In this document: positions 14,018 to 25,344 of the stretch, one piece after another
Position numbering within the stretch: the stretch's first letter is position 1
How the letters are laid out: each line of letters begins with the position of its first letter
Assembly (NCBI GenBank): GCA_905182995.1
Contig: CAJJDP010000020.1
Coordinates: forward strand, 375,453-439,452
DNA: 64,000 nt
From: Paramecium octaurelia
Taxonomy: Eukaryota; Ciliophora; Oligohymenophorea; Peniculida; Parameciidae
Reading direction: 5' to 3'
Program-made: the position numbers and the translations under genes
The notes under the pieces: model-generated
The model's input: only the letters and a program-made list of their open reading frames with translations
What the model was told of the DNA's origin: nothing
The model's database searches: none

Positions 14018-14517
14018 ATGTTTAACAACAGTAGCAAACCAAATAGGAAGAGCTGCTGCCATAGGTAAAAAATGAGGATTTATCATAATAACATAAGAAA
14101 AAAGTGGTCGAATAACAAAAACCAAGCTCGAGTGATGATAAAAAAATTCACATATTCCCTGGATAAAGTAAGAATTATTATAAGAACATGAGTTAGAAGA
14201 TAGTTAAATTTATTTTTGAACATTTTCAAGATGACGAAAGAGTTATGAATGACTCACACATTAAAAAATTCATCAAGATACCTAGCCAAAGTTTCAATAG
14301 GGATTCAATATTAAAACTGAAAAAATCCAAATTCGCTAGAAAAATACTCAGATTATTCTTTGCTAATTTAAAATGGGTAAGACCCTTCATTTCCTAAAAT
14401 AAAGCAGAGTTGTCTCTATACTTTAGATATAACAAATAGCTGTATTGTCCATAGAAATCATTATAACAAAATTAATCACATCAAGTAAAGGAAGACTGTA
14501 TTAAACAAGAGGAGTGA
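14018..14517 (+). CDS. Unknown family, paralogue-like to the gene at 2-932 (159 aa)
   Basis: Not recognised. A short basic/Gln-rich N-terminus (KKKVVEQQKPSSSDD) is followed by a domain of about 100 residues beginning KNYYKNMSQKIVKFIF and ending near LSLYFRYNKQLYCP. This domain resembles the C-terminus of the truncated gene at the left edge of the window, but here no membrane segment precedes it. Start chosen as MFNN with a 20-nt intron (14031-14050) leading into the long frame; an upstream ATG-less extension of the frame exists, so the N-terminus is not certain. Confidence 0.6.
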
Positions 14518-14692
14518 TAAATTATTTAAAACAAAATACTATATAAACATATGTTTTTTATGAATTAAATAATTACATCATTTGTAAAATTCTCAATTTC
14601 TTTTTGAAAATGAGTTAAAGTATTTATTATAATAATAATAAGAATGATATTTTAGTTTATAAATTATCATTAGAATATATGAATGATATTTT

Positions 14693-15304
14693 ATGAATCC
14701 TAAATATACTTATCGTAAAAAGTAAGTGACCAATGCAGAAAAATAATAGATACTCAAAATCTTAGGAAACAACCCCACTGATAAATAAATCGAATACACA
14801 GCTCATGAAAATGACTTGAAAACTAGAACCATCAAGGCATGGCTAAAAAACAAATAGTAATTTTGTTCTGAAAATAAACACACATCTGATTCTGAAGACA
14901 ATCTATACAATAAAAGGAAGACTAAAGAAGATAAAGCACTTTTTGATTATGAGAGGCACTTTAACCAAAACTCAAACTAATACAATTATGAAATTACTAA
15001 TTCAGATTTACTTATGAAAAAACATGGCAATCTAAATGACACCAAGTAGTCATAGAATGGACATCCATTTCCTTTATCACATATATCTACACAAGGAGAG
15101 AAAAGTTAGTAAAGATAATAGGACAAATATGCCTTATAAAATTTTGAATCATTAGCCTTACTATTAGATCAAAATGATGAAATTCACTAACTCATTTCTT
15201 TATTTTAGAATTAAGAAAGATAAATTGAAAGTATAAAAAAGGGTTAACAAGATATTTTGGAATACATGTGCTCTCATCTAACCAAAAAACCAAAGAGAAT
15301 ATGA
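14693..15304 (+). CDS. Homeodomain-like protein (203 aa)
   Basis: Possible DNA-binding protein. Residues 5-60 read like a divergent homeodomain or related three-helix HTH: basic arm YRKKQ, a first helix AEKQQILKIL, then helix three ending TRTIKAWLKNKQQ, to be compared with the homeobox WFxNRR motif. The downstream 140 residues are polar with a C-terminal helix (FESLALLLDQNDEIHQLISLF). No intron. The key Asn of the recognition helix is present in WLKNK, but the arginine after it is lysine, so DNA binding is an inference. Confidence 0.55.
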
Positions 15305-15332
15305 ACTTATTAATTTCTATATATATATATAT

Positions 15333-16140
15333 ATGGATGACATTTATATAAATAGTTCAATTCACAATATAAATTTTATGAAAAGATAAATATTAAATGA
15401 ACATTTACAAATGAAAAAGAACAAGAGTTGTCAGATTTCCAGATCCTAATAGAATGAATTTTCACTAGAACGAATACAAAGTATATCATAGAACAAAAGG
15501 AATTCTGATAAAGGGTCTATGTAAATTGTTGAAATGTGGAGCAAGAAAATGAAAAAACAATGTAATAGTTATTTAGAGGTACTCAAACAGAAACAATAAC
15601 AAGAGATGTATTATTATATTTCATGTTTATAAAAGAATGAAATTGAATCATGTTCCACCAATAATGTTGAAGAATATCGATGTCATGAAACGCAGTGATA
15701 AAACCACTCTTCCGAGATCAAGGATTACATCTTTCAATTAACAGGACATGAATTTAAGATCCAATAAGGAAATCATTCAAAAGAATGAAGATCCAATTGG
15801 AACTTCAATTTTTAGCAATTCTGGGAGGTCAATTGCCTAACCTTTCTTTTTTTAGAGGCTCAAACTATCACCAATTAGAGAGGTTTAAAATTGTATTGAT
15901 CAATGTGACACTCTTCTCCATGATGTCTAAAGTATCAGTAAGTAAATGATATAAATGAAAATAGGGAGTTTTATTAGCCTAAACAAGATAGGTTTAAATT
16001 ATATGTCTAAAAAAGATAAAAGGAGAAACTCAAGGAAATGTTTTTATTAAGAAGATTATAGTGATTTTATTCCTTTTTATTTCTTTGTTTAATTGTTATT
16101 TCTTATAAATTTTAGATCTAAAAGAGAAACAAAGAAATGA
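15333..16140 (+). CDS. Hypothetical basic protein (259 aa)
   Basis: Not recognised. Rich in Lys, Asn, Ser and Gln; helical segments at about residues 75-95 (MWSKKMKKQCNSYLEVLKQK). One 28-nt intron (15608-15635) gives a smooth junction (KQKQQQEIMKLNHVPP). The last 40 residues contain a hydrophobic run that is odd for this protein. An alternative 29-nt intron near 16090-16118 would remove part of it but would run the frame into the convergent COQ5 gene, so the 3' end is uncertain. The ATG directly follows an (AT)n tract at 15318-15334. Confidence 0.5.
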
Positions 16141-16259
16141 TCATTGAATTCATTGAGGAAACTATTAAATAAATAATCTATATGAAGAGGTTCCACCAAT
16201 TAAGAAGAGAATACATTTTTATTTAAATTTACAATAAAAATTATCCCAATACATTATTA

Positions 16260-17117
16260 TCACAACTTGAATCCAAAATGTACAGCCACAACTCCATCCA
16301 TATAATTCTTAAATCCTGCATATCTAAAACCAACTTCCTCGATTATTTTTAATAACTCTTATTGGCTATGGAATTTTTCAATACTCTCTACTAAATATTA
16401 ATAGGAATGTCGATCATTAGACACTAATTATCCCATTGTGGGAATAAAATTGAATTAATAAAATTAATTGGCAAGAGATAAAATAGGATTCTGAACTTTA
16501 CTAAATTCTAAACATTAGAATTTTCCTCCTTATTTCAACACTCGATGAGCTTCTCCAACTGCTTTAGGAATTCTGGGCACATTTCTGATTCCAAAGGCTA
16601 TTGTATAGGCATCAAAAGTATTAGGCTCGAATGGTAATTCTTCAGCATTTGCACATACAAAATCGATTTCTATATGTTTTCATAAAACAATAATACAATT
16701 TTAGTATCCCAACTCATTTGCTCTTTTTTATCCTACATCTAACATGGATTAATTTATATCTAAAACTGTAATTTTGAGCTTTTCATTAAACAAATTATTT
16801 CCCTTATGTTTTTCAAGAATACGAAAGGCGATATCTCCAGTTCCACCTGCAACATCTAAGACTCTAATTTATGAATCTCCATTTCTCAATTGTCCCAATT
16901 CTTCAACAAAAGAATTCTTCCAACATCTATGTAATCCAACACTCATTAAATCATTCATCAAATCATAACTATCTCAAACAAACAAGTACTTATTAGCAAC
17001 ATTATGAAACACCTAATTAACATGTTCTTATTTTTCTTCAAGTTTCACCTTCTTAAATCCAAAATTAGCTTCTTGACAAAATGTAAATACTCTCAACTTA
17101 AATAGTTATTTTATCAT
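16260..17117 (-). CDS. COQ5: Ubiquinone biosynthesis C-methyltransferase COQ5/UbiE (269 aa)
   Basis: Methylates the 2-polyprenyl-6-methoxy-benzoquinol ring in ubiquinone synthesis, using S-adenosylmethionine, in mitochondria. Motifs are in family order: [23 protein letters not shown], then the SAM-binding [21 protein letters not shown], an acidic [22 protein letters not shown], and the typical end [11 protein letters not shown]. Introns are 16969-16989 (inside the ANNYDLMN motif) and 16670-16696. A short basic N-terminus ([13 protein letters not shown]) fits a mitochondrial presequence. Normal length for the family. Confidence 0.95.
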
Positions 17118-17749
17118 AAATAAATATTATATTCAAAATAAATACTTTTCTGGCTGATTAAATACACGGCCAATTTAAAAAATGAAGATATACATATGCT
17201 TCTTTCAATTTATTATTTTATTTCCCTCAATTAAAATATCATTTTTTAAGTAATCAACCATTTTATTAAATGATAATTCATCAAAATCTATACATTTTAT
17301 AAATAACATTTCAAGGGTTGTGAATTAGAGAGTATGAAGAGAAATTTTATGAAAAAAATAATTTTATTAATTTAATTAGTAAATGATTCCCATATATTAT
17401 TTTTTAAGTTTTTGAAGTATTATATGAATAATTCAATTATAATATATTAAGCAGTGTGGCAATGAGGGTCATTTTCGAGAATGACAGCTCAAATTCCCAA
17501 CACATGCAACATTAAATATAAGCTTCCCATAATTATACAAAAATTAATCTTTGTATAAATATAATAAGCTGAAATAAAACTATTTTTATGAAGTAATTCT
17601 AACTATTTTAGAGTCTTTATTCTTTTAAGGATTTTAAAATTGAAAGCTCAAGAAAGAGTATATAAAGATTTAAATTAATTAAAAAAATAAACATTAGGTT
17701 TATAATGATAATAACTAAGAAAAACATTATAGATCAACATACTAATCTC
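17118..17749. other. 632-nt intergenic region with a structured element
   Basis: Lies between two minus-strand genes (3' of TIPIN/Csm3, 5' of COQ5). A GC-richer island at 17451-17507 folds into a nested hairpin (listed separately). A minus-strand frame at about 17197-17305 starts MLFIKCIDFDELSFNK and stops after ~34 residues; too short to claim. Otherwise AT-rich and featureless. Confidence 0.5.
17451..17507. ncRNA. Candidate structured RNA or regulatory hairpin
   Basis: This island is clearly less AT-rich than its surroundings. Inner stem: GTCATTTT pairs with AGAATGAC (17468-17485, one G-T pair, 2-nt loop). Next TGAG pairs with CTCA, then GTGT (17454-17457) with ACAC (17500-17503), and GCA with TGC at the ends, giving a nested rod with small internal loops. 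It is not a tRNA (no cloverleaf), and I see no box C/D pair. Strand and function unknown. Confidence 0.35.
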
Positions 17750-18573
17750 TCAATTTATTAGTTTCTTTTCTTCTTTTATTTTATAAGCAGCCTCTAACTA
17801 TTCAAATATATCATCAAAATTTTCATCCACTTAAATAGGCTTTGGTGATGGCTCATACTGAACTTCATCATTGAATCGAACAGTAAGTTCCTTTTTAACA
17901 GATTGGACTTAGGATTGTATATTTTATTTTTTTAGGGATAATTTTAAGGGTTTTTTTTGTGAAACAGAAGTAGCGATATTTTGCTATGGTTCTGGCTAAC
18001 TCAAGTTCTGATCATTCTATATTAGGTTTTGCTATTGGTGTTCTTCTTAGATTTCATAATTATTGGTAATGGTCTCATTAAAAGTTTAATTGAGAGTCTG
18101 ATCATTTATTGGTTGTTCTCCTAATGGATTAAGTACAAAATGCCAGGGAATTAGTCCTTTGTGAGCCTTTCTGAGGAATTATAAGTGGGTCTTGAATTAG
18201 GTACAAATATTACTTAAACACTATTATTCCCTCCAAATTTTTATAATCTATTTGTAAAATAGTCAAAGTCATATTTAGGCATTATTTGATAATGCCATTC
18301 TTCTATGACATGCATGTATTTGTTTAGTTCGTCGAGTTCATCATTGCCAAACCTGTAGTCTTTACACAAATTATATAGGTAAACGACTCCTTTTTTAGGA
18401 TCTGTAATTTATTCAGGTTTCAATCGGAATTATTAAGTTTTTTTTTTCTTCTTTTAATTTGGAATATTTTAAGCATTTTCTTCTTCTTAATCTTTTTTAT
18501 CTTCCTCTTCTTCATTTCTTGGAGATCTATTCTCGAAATCCTAATTCTCGTTTTCTTCTTAATTATAGTTCAT
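17750..18573 (-). CDS. TIPIN/Csm3/Swi3 replication-fork protection protein (266 aa)
   Basis: Partner of Timeless/Tof1 that stabilises stalled replication forks in the nucleus. After an acidic, Lys-rich N-terminus, residues ~70-150 form the Csm3 domain: DPKKGVVYLYNLCKDYRF, then LNKYMHVIEEWHYQIMPKYDFDYFTNRLQKFG, then LRKAHKGLIPWHFVLNPLG. The rest is a polar, Gln-rich tail. One 23-nt intron (18191-18213) falls just before LRKAHKG; without it the frame breaks in the conserved domain. Assignment rests on the K-R-Y/F...WxxxxxPKxxFxxxxxRLxxxG layout. Confidence 0.8.
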
Positions 18574-18770
18574 TAATATTAATGAAGGGAATTTAAAATA
18601 AAACTTAAATAATCTTAAATACAGAGTTATTTTAATTGTTTTTATAAGATAATGAAGGGAAACCATTATCTTGCTTTTTATAAGATACTGAAAAACAATT
18701 ATTTATTCATTTAGAGCTATAATATAATTGAGAAGCAATAATAATATTAACTTGTGTTGATATAACATTT

Positions 18771-19971
18771 TCATTTTTAATCTTGTAGAATTTAGAAATA
18801 TTTATGATCCAATGCTTTTAAAACTGTTATTCCGAGTTAATGACATTGGCGTATTTGCTATTATTCATTGGTGTATTTTTCATGAATAATCATTTCTATT
18901 GGATCAATAACATAATTAAGGCCTTCTGTTTTAATCAAATTTTCTACTAACATTTGAGCTTCAAACTGCTTTAAATTCAATAAATTGGCTAATGATACCA
19001 AGGACATTCTTTTGAAATTAATGATATACTAATTAATATAGAATAAGACTTACTTATTTAAGTAATGTATTAATGACTTTTTCTTTGATTTATGAGATGA
19101 GTGGAGCTGAGATGACATCTCTTTCCAATTCAATCTAAAAATATGAAATAATAGTACGATGAGCAATTAAGATTTCTAAATCAATTGAACAAAATCGTAA
19201 TCTATGTAGCAATTCAACGTCTCCAACACTGAGGAATCTGCATCAAGTATTCTAATAATGAATGGATTCTATAATATTTCAATGATATCCTTAGGTAATT
19301 TGGTGATTAGACTAGCTATTGCAAAATATTTGCTCAGATCAAAATAGCTTGTGATAAAGTCCACTGATTCAAGATGATTTGTATCAATTTGTAATAGGTC
19401 AATTAAAAAGTTCTTGTAATCCATTCTTACGTAATTTCTGATGGCACTTAATAATAGCCACTTCTGATATCCTTTAACATCTGAGTCTTTGGGACTGACA
19501 TTAATAACTTTGTAGTGCATGTAATTATTGCTTAAAATCATGCAGGTCACCCATGAATTGGCATAATTTAGGGCTTCTTGGGTTTAATTATTCTCATGGG
19601 CCTTGTAATATGCAGCATAAGCTTCAACTAAGTCTCCATATTTAAAGTATAAGTCTCCTAATTAGATGAAGAGTTCTTTTAAAGCATTTCTATTTTATAA
19701 ATTTTTAGTTTGGCCGATCTAATTCTTTTTCTCTGTAATGGTCTTGCGAGCATTATTCAATTCTTCTCGGGAATACGACGTTTTTAATTTTTCTGCCAAA
19801 TTAGCTGCTGCTCTATGAAAATATGAGAATGTATTACAAATAAAGACCATTTTCCTCAAGCTTAGGTATAATTTAAGGAGCCAATAGAGGATTATTCTAG
19901 CCCAAAACAAATAACCTATAAGCAAGGAGGGAATTGGTGTAGACTGTTAGTTTAGAGAAATCTAAATTCAT
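18771..19971 (-). CDS. CSN1/Rpn7-type PCI-domain protein (375 aa)
   Basis: Probable COP9 signalosome subunit 1, or the related proteasome lid subunit Rpn7. A helical-repeat N-terminus (LGDLYFKYGDLVEAYAAYYKA, then NYANSWVTCMILSNNYMHY) leads to the family segment VDFITSYFDLSKYFAIASLITK. A winged-helix PCI end follows: SLVSLANLLNLKQFEAQMLVENLI, then YVIDPIEMII. The isopeptidase is a different subunit, so this protein would be a scaffold for deneddylation. Introns: 19813-19837, 19135-19157, 19029-19053. Choice of CSN1 over Rpn7 is a judgement from the YFAIASL segment. Confidence 0.75.
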
Positions 19972-20003
19972 ATATATATTATTTATCTATTTAAAATTAA
20001 TTA

Positions 20004-22887
20004 TCATATCAAGAATCTAGAATCGATTTTAGACTGATCAGCCAAATTGCGTTCTCCTACCCATTAACGGAAATTGAATATCCCAGCTGAAATCAAATAA
20101 GTTAACATCAATGAAAGGTAAGTATTATTGGTGAGAATCATCCAAAAATTGAAGATCATAGTATCTGTAATCAAGAAAAAGAATTCATGTCCACAGAAGA
20201 ACATGGATTTAAATGATTGATCTGGATCTCTGAAGAAAACAGGCATACTTTGATCTTTGAAATAGTTTTCCTCCAAATCAGCAGGAGGATAATCAAAGAA
20301 TCTTTGGACAGGCAATTTGTCTCTGACACACTTGGCAAAGTTCGTCCGAACCTAACATTAGCAATGGGAATACCTAAGTCAACACATCCTTCAAATAGAA
20401 GGAGAATGTATCTTTGATGGTTTATACCAACGCCATATCTAAGCCATCAGGAACACCCTGTCTTAAAACTCGACTTAAAAATTATAATCATTGAAATACA
20501 TTTCATTGTAATTCTGGTATTGAGCATTGTCAGTTTTTTGTTTGAGTTCCTGATTGTAGACTTTCTCATATGCCTCCCTGAATCGCATGGGTAGAAACAA
20601 CTCAAAGGTTTGAAGATCCACATCATCTGAGTGTTATAGAGATGATTCTTGGATGAACCCTCTTTTCTTTCCTTTGCCCAATGCTTCATAGTGTAGACAA
20701 TTGGCAAGATGCTCGCTTGAACCCTCAGCATAACCAATAGGATTCTCTCCGTGTATATAATATCCATGTAAGACATCATCCAAAATGAGTATGGAAACAT
20801 TAGATATTGCACACAAATCTACAAAATCTTCTACGAGTATTGGGAACCAAATATCAAAGAGTTTTTAGATGACTAAGATATAATGAATTTAATTTTATAC
20901 TGATTTAAGCCAATCCAATTGCCATATAGAGAAAAGTACACAAAAAATATTATAGAACATAATTCTTTGGGATAGTTTTATCCAATGACAAATTAGGTTA
21001 CTCTTATCCTAGATTAATCCAGTTTAATCCTTCCAAAAAGAATCCTACAAATAGCAATGTCCATTCAACACTTACTATCCTATAGATTTGCAATTCGTTA
21101 AATTCATTTGCTATCAAGATCATCCTCCATGCACTTTGTTTTGATTAAGCTTATTCAACCATTCTCAACACATTATTATCTAATTTTTCTGCCAATTCTC
21201 TTGGTCTCAACACTTCAGATTTCTCCCAATCTATAAAGAACACTTGAACATCAGCTTATCTCAGAATCAAATTGAACATTGATATCAATCTACAAGCAAA
21301 CATCATATAAAATAGGACCTCAAATGGTCTATAATTATTAGCATAGTCTGAAAGATCAGGCATCAAGATATAGATGGTCTATTGGAATTTGAAGAAACAA
21401 AACAAGTATCCTGTGAAAATGGCCAGATAATAAAAAATTACTTCTGCCCAAGTGTCTAATAAGACATAAAATGATCTGATTGTCAAATACATACACCAAT
21501 CATTCTGACCTGTGTAAGAGGGATTCCTCTTAGTCCATACATATATTCGTATGAACCAGACAATAATAATGAATATGTGAGCTACAATCAATAAAGCTGA
21601 AGCCACAGTATAGAAACTAGTTTTAGCTTGATAGTAATAGTGACCATATTTAACAGGATAATACTTTTCATTCTCTAGGGTTGTAATAGTAATAGGTTCA
21701 CTATAAATTATATAAAAGTATGGTAGGAAAGTCTTATCATCTTCTTTTGTTGACAAATAACTAATCAACCTAATAGATTTTGCATAGATGATTTCTGATG
21801 GACTTTTTAAGTTATCAACCATAAAGAATCTCCACAAAAACTTTGTATTTGTATAACCGTACTCATCTTCGGTTTCCCCATTTCCATTGCCATCGTAATC
21901 AGCAATCTTAATTGGTACCTAGATAAAACTTCCATCTATATCTTTTATCCATACTGAATAAAACACTGTTTAGTAATTGCTATTTAAGTATTTTGTTAAG
22001 TCAACATTGCAACTTAAAATGATAATCAATAATAATTACTCATTTTTGTAAGACACTCCAAAATTAGATGCCAGATCAGTATCTCCGTAACTGGAACTGC
22101 ACAATTAGAACTAATTCTGAAGAGGCTTTAATTCACTAACACTTCCATCGATGTAATATTCCATTACATAAAAAGGTATTTTGTTAAGACTAGTGGCTCT
22201 ATCCTCTTTGAAATTCACCTGCATTTAAATGGGAGTGTCTTCAATTAATGTTACAGATGTAACTGTAGTTGAGACTTCATGGATGATGCTTGGCATATTC
22301 TTTTTATTTTAAAATGTCAGAACCGCATTATATAAATAACTAAAATCTTTTTCTGTACTCACTGTTGATCGTTTCAAAATAAATAGATTTGCTAATTGCT
22401 AACAGGAAACCATATCATTATAAAGATTGCATCCATCATAAGCTTTAGGTCCCAACACTTGAGATATATCATCTGAAAACACATTCACATATAAACCAAC
22501 ACAATAATTATCGCTTGCTAATGTAGATCCTGAACATGCGCATTTCCCACTTACATTTATTTAATTGTTAGGACATTATTAGCAAAGATTTGTAGGGAGT
22601 GCTATTGCATGACCAGAACATGAGCAAGCTGAGGCTTACCAAGATCCAGTATCACTTACACATAAATTAGTTTCTGCAGGACATACTGAGTTTACAGGCA
22701 CTCCATTTATCGTTGAATCGCAAATACACTAATAATAATATTCAAATTTCAATTTTACCTAATTATTTATCAATCCCGTTCCTGCTGGACATGCTTCACA
22801 TTTTGATGTTAAGGGATTGTAAAATTGATCAGCTGTTTCACATACCTATCCATTTATTGATTGGATAATGAATAATATAAATAACAT
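20004..22887 (-). CDS. MKS3: Meckelin (TMEM67/MKS3) (925 aa)
   Basis: Ciliary transition-zone/basal-body membrane protein; a Frizzled-like receptor mutated in Meckel syndrome in humans. A signal peptide (MLFILFIIQSING) precedes a cysteine-rich ectodomain (~20-165) with repeated C-x2-C pairs. A large extracellular beta region follows, then TM segments starting near TVASALLIVAHIFIIIVWF, and the cytoplasmic part containing WEKSEVLRPRELAEKL and DLCAISNVSILILDDVLHGYYIHG. The C-terminus NLADQSKIDSRFLI matches the conserved meckelin end. Introns: 22729-22758, 20873-20900, 20474-20499, 20352-20373; the three 3' introns are needed to keep the conserved C-terminal block. Length is normal for the family. 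Confidence 0.95.
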
Positions 22888-23227
22888 TTTAAATTAATAA
22901 TATTCCTTTATTAATTAATAATGAGTATTCCATTGATCAAAATAGCATCCATCTGAATTTATATTTCATATATATTCTAATTACTCAATTTTCATTGTAT
23001 CCTTAAGTATTACAATAGATTCTCATCTTGTACACTTTCAATCTCTTATCTTACATATGAATAATATAGCATAAGATAAAATCTAACTAATTATAATTTT
23101 ATTATAATAATAATAGTAAGATAGTAACTAATTTTCTATTTAAGTTCAAATTTAATAATAATTATTTGTACGCCTATGCAAATTAAAGATATTTATTTAA
23201 TTATTATTAACAAATAGATTCAATTTA
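22888..23227. other. Intergenic region
   Basis: 340 nt between two minus-strand genes, so it should carry the meckelin promoter and the 3' end of the B-box-type gene. Extremely AT-rich with ATA/TAA runs and no recognisable element. Confidence 0.6.
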
Positions 23228-24984
23228 TCAAAAAGCGTAGATAATCATTTTATATTCTATCGAGTTGATTAATTGAGTTTAGTTCCCTATTCTTCTTCCA
23301 CCATCTTCACCATTCTCAAACCAATAACTAAATCTTCTTTTGTCACTTGGATCCAAGTCATCACATAATGTTAGGTAAATTTCCTCTGTTGGAGAGAATC
23401 CAAAGGCTACCGGATAAGCCAGATACCAATAAATATCTCCCGATGAGCTTTTCCTTGCATGTTACCAATGATACGTGAATTGAAATATCTCTTATTAATA
23501 ATCACAACCTACTACCAACAATACTTCTGGATTCTCCACCTTCATTCCTCCAATACATAATATTGTATCATTTTGAGTTACACTCTAAATTTATCTGACT
23601 ATTTATCTATTAAATGTTTTGGTGAGTAACTCATCATAAATGATCACAAAGTTCTCCAATTCTTTAGAATTTAAATCAACATGTATTTTCCCAACTAATT
23701 TTTTTGTAATTTCGTCTCGTTTTTGAATTTCAATTTGTCTATTGTGAATTTTCATTAGATTATTAATTAGCTATAATTTATACCATTCGATTGCTTCATA
23801 ATTTGCAGTAATATTCTTATTAACAAAACTCAAATCTTCTTCTAATTTCATTACTCTAATTTATTAGTAATATAAGACAGATGAAGTTCTATTAGTGTCT
23901 GAGAGAATCTTATCATTCATCTAATGTTATGCAAAAATTTATTAGTTTATTTGTTTGAATTTATCTCCTTATATATTTATTCGTTCAGATAATGAATTAT
24001 AGATAGTTTCATTATATTGTTTTAATTTTGTATTAAAGTAATTCTTAAACTGATTATATGGTGTTTCAGCTTGATTCATATATTAGTTTATCATATCTAT
24101 TTGTTCCTGCATTTTATTCATTTATTACTACACTTTACTATTAAACTCCAAAAATCCATTATCCTCTTTTTTTTCCATTTATCCTTGCAATTCTTTAATA
24201 AGTATTTGAAATTCATCCATCTTTTGTTGTAATTCACTTCTTCCATTAAAATCTTAATACATAATTATGGGATTCAATCCAATTACCAGCAAAATCAAAA
24301 CTACAGTAGATTTGAATATAAATGAATTTGCAATACTTGGTTATTTTATCAACTACTGCATTTACTGTTCTAAGAGTTATTATTTTTGTAGATATCTAGA
24401 AAATAGGAATTATTTTACTTAGCAATCTATTGATGCAAATCCAAGTCCATCTTCTTTATGTAATTGTTCAATTTGACTTAAAGTTGACTCTTTTTTTGTA
24501 AAATATCTTCGGTATATTAATTTATAGGCTGTGAATACAGTTTAAGCATTAACAAATGGTGTTGCTACTAATATTCTGTAAATTTATTCATTTCCATAAT
24601 TTATTCATAAAACTTTTGGATTAATTAATCAATCTCTTTTTCCACATGCTATTTAACTTATTCTAAAAATTCTTTTGGATTATTATAATAACCTTCAATT
24701 ATTTAAAACTTCTCCTTCTTAAAATCATTCAGTGTAGTAATGATTTGATTCAAAAAAGTGATTCTATCTTTTTTCTTTTTATCAACCTCTTACATTATTA
24801 GACTTATTTTCTTGAAATCATCAAGATGATTGACAAAATTATTATTGTTTTGTCTATGGATTTTGGTGATGCACTCATAACAGTGAAGTTATTTTCTATT
24901 AGAATTGCAGCATTGATCATTCATACAAATATATTCTTCCTTGTTTTACGTAATTGAGCAAGTCTTAACAAATTCGTTGTTCAT
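23228..24984 (-). CDS. B-box-type zinc-finger coiled-coil protein with internal TM (577 aa)
   Basis: The N-terminus holds a B-box-like zinc site: TCSITQNKEEYICMND, QCC, LHCYECITKIHRQ, then a histidine (NHLDD), giving C-C-C-C-C-H-H. A long coiled coil follows, interrupted at about residues 195-215 by a hydrophobic stretch (FIFKSTVVLILLVIGLNPIIM) that could span a membrane. The C-terminal ~110 residues (TILCIGGMKVENPEVLLVVGCD... RRFSYWFENGEDGGRRIGN) form a beta-rich module I do not recognise. One 23-nt intron (24396-24418). Two other genes here have a similar zinc module. Role unknown. Confidence 0.7.
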
Positions 24985-25344
24985 AACTATTTAAACTTAA
25001 ATAATAAATATCCCTAAATTAAGTAAATAATATTACTTAAATCCCTTTCATTAAGCATAAGATCAGCTTATCCAAATCAAATCAGAGTATCCATTGTAAT
25101 TGCGAAAAGGCAAATTTTGAAATTATTCTATCTGTTTTCATCTTACTAAATAAAGCAATTAATATCTTAATTAATCGATTTCAGAATGGAACTATAAAGA
25201 GATGACACAAAATTAATTTATAATCACAGTAAACTCTAACATAGTAATAGTGTAAATACTATTTTTGAGACTTTATAAATAAAAATTATTAGCTTAGTTT
25301 TTTTTTGATTACAAAATAATAATCTAGTTATATATTTAAAAAAA
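24985..25344. other. Divergent intergenic region
   Basis: 360 nt between the start of the B-box gene (leftward) and the start of the second K+ channel (rightward); it must hold both promoters. Nothing else seen. Confidence 0.6.

Noticed and set aside
15318-15334. (AT)n tract before a start codon as a regulatory motif
   Set aside because: Simple AT repeats are expected in this DNA; similar tracts occur at 29416-29429 inside an intron and at 44553-44570.
17197-17305. Possible 34-codon minus-strand gene 5' of COQ5
   Set aside because: Too short to separate from chance with a single stop codon; lies in the probable COQ5 leader.
17451-17507. tRNA or SECIS element
   Set aside because: The T-arm-like TCAAATTCC has no matching acceptor, D or anticodon arms, and the spacing between an ATGA and a GA is too short for a SECIS.
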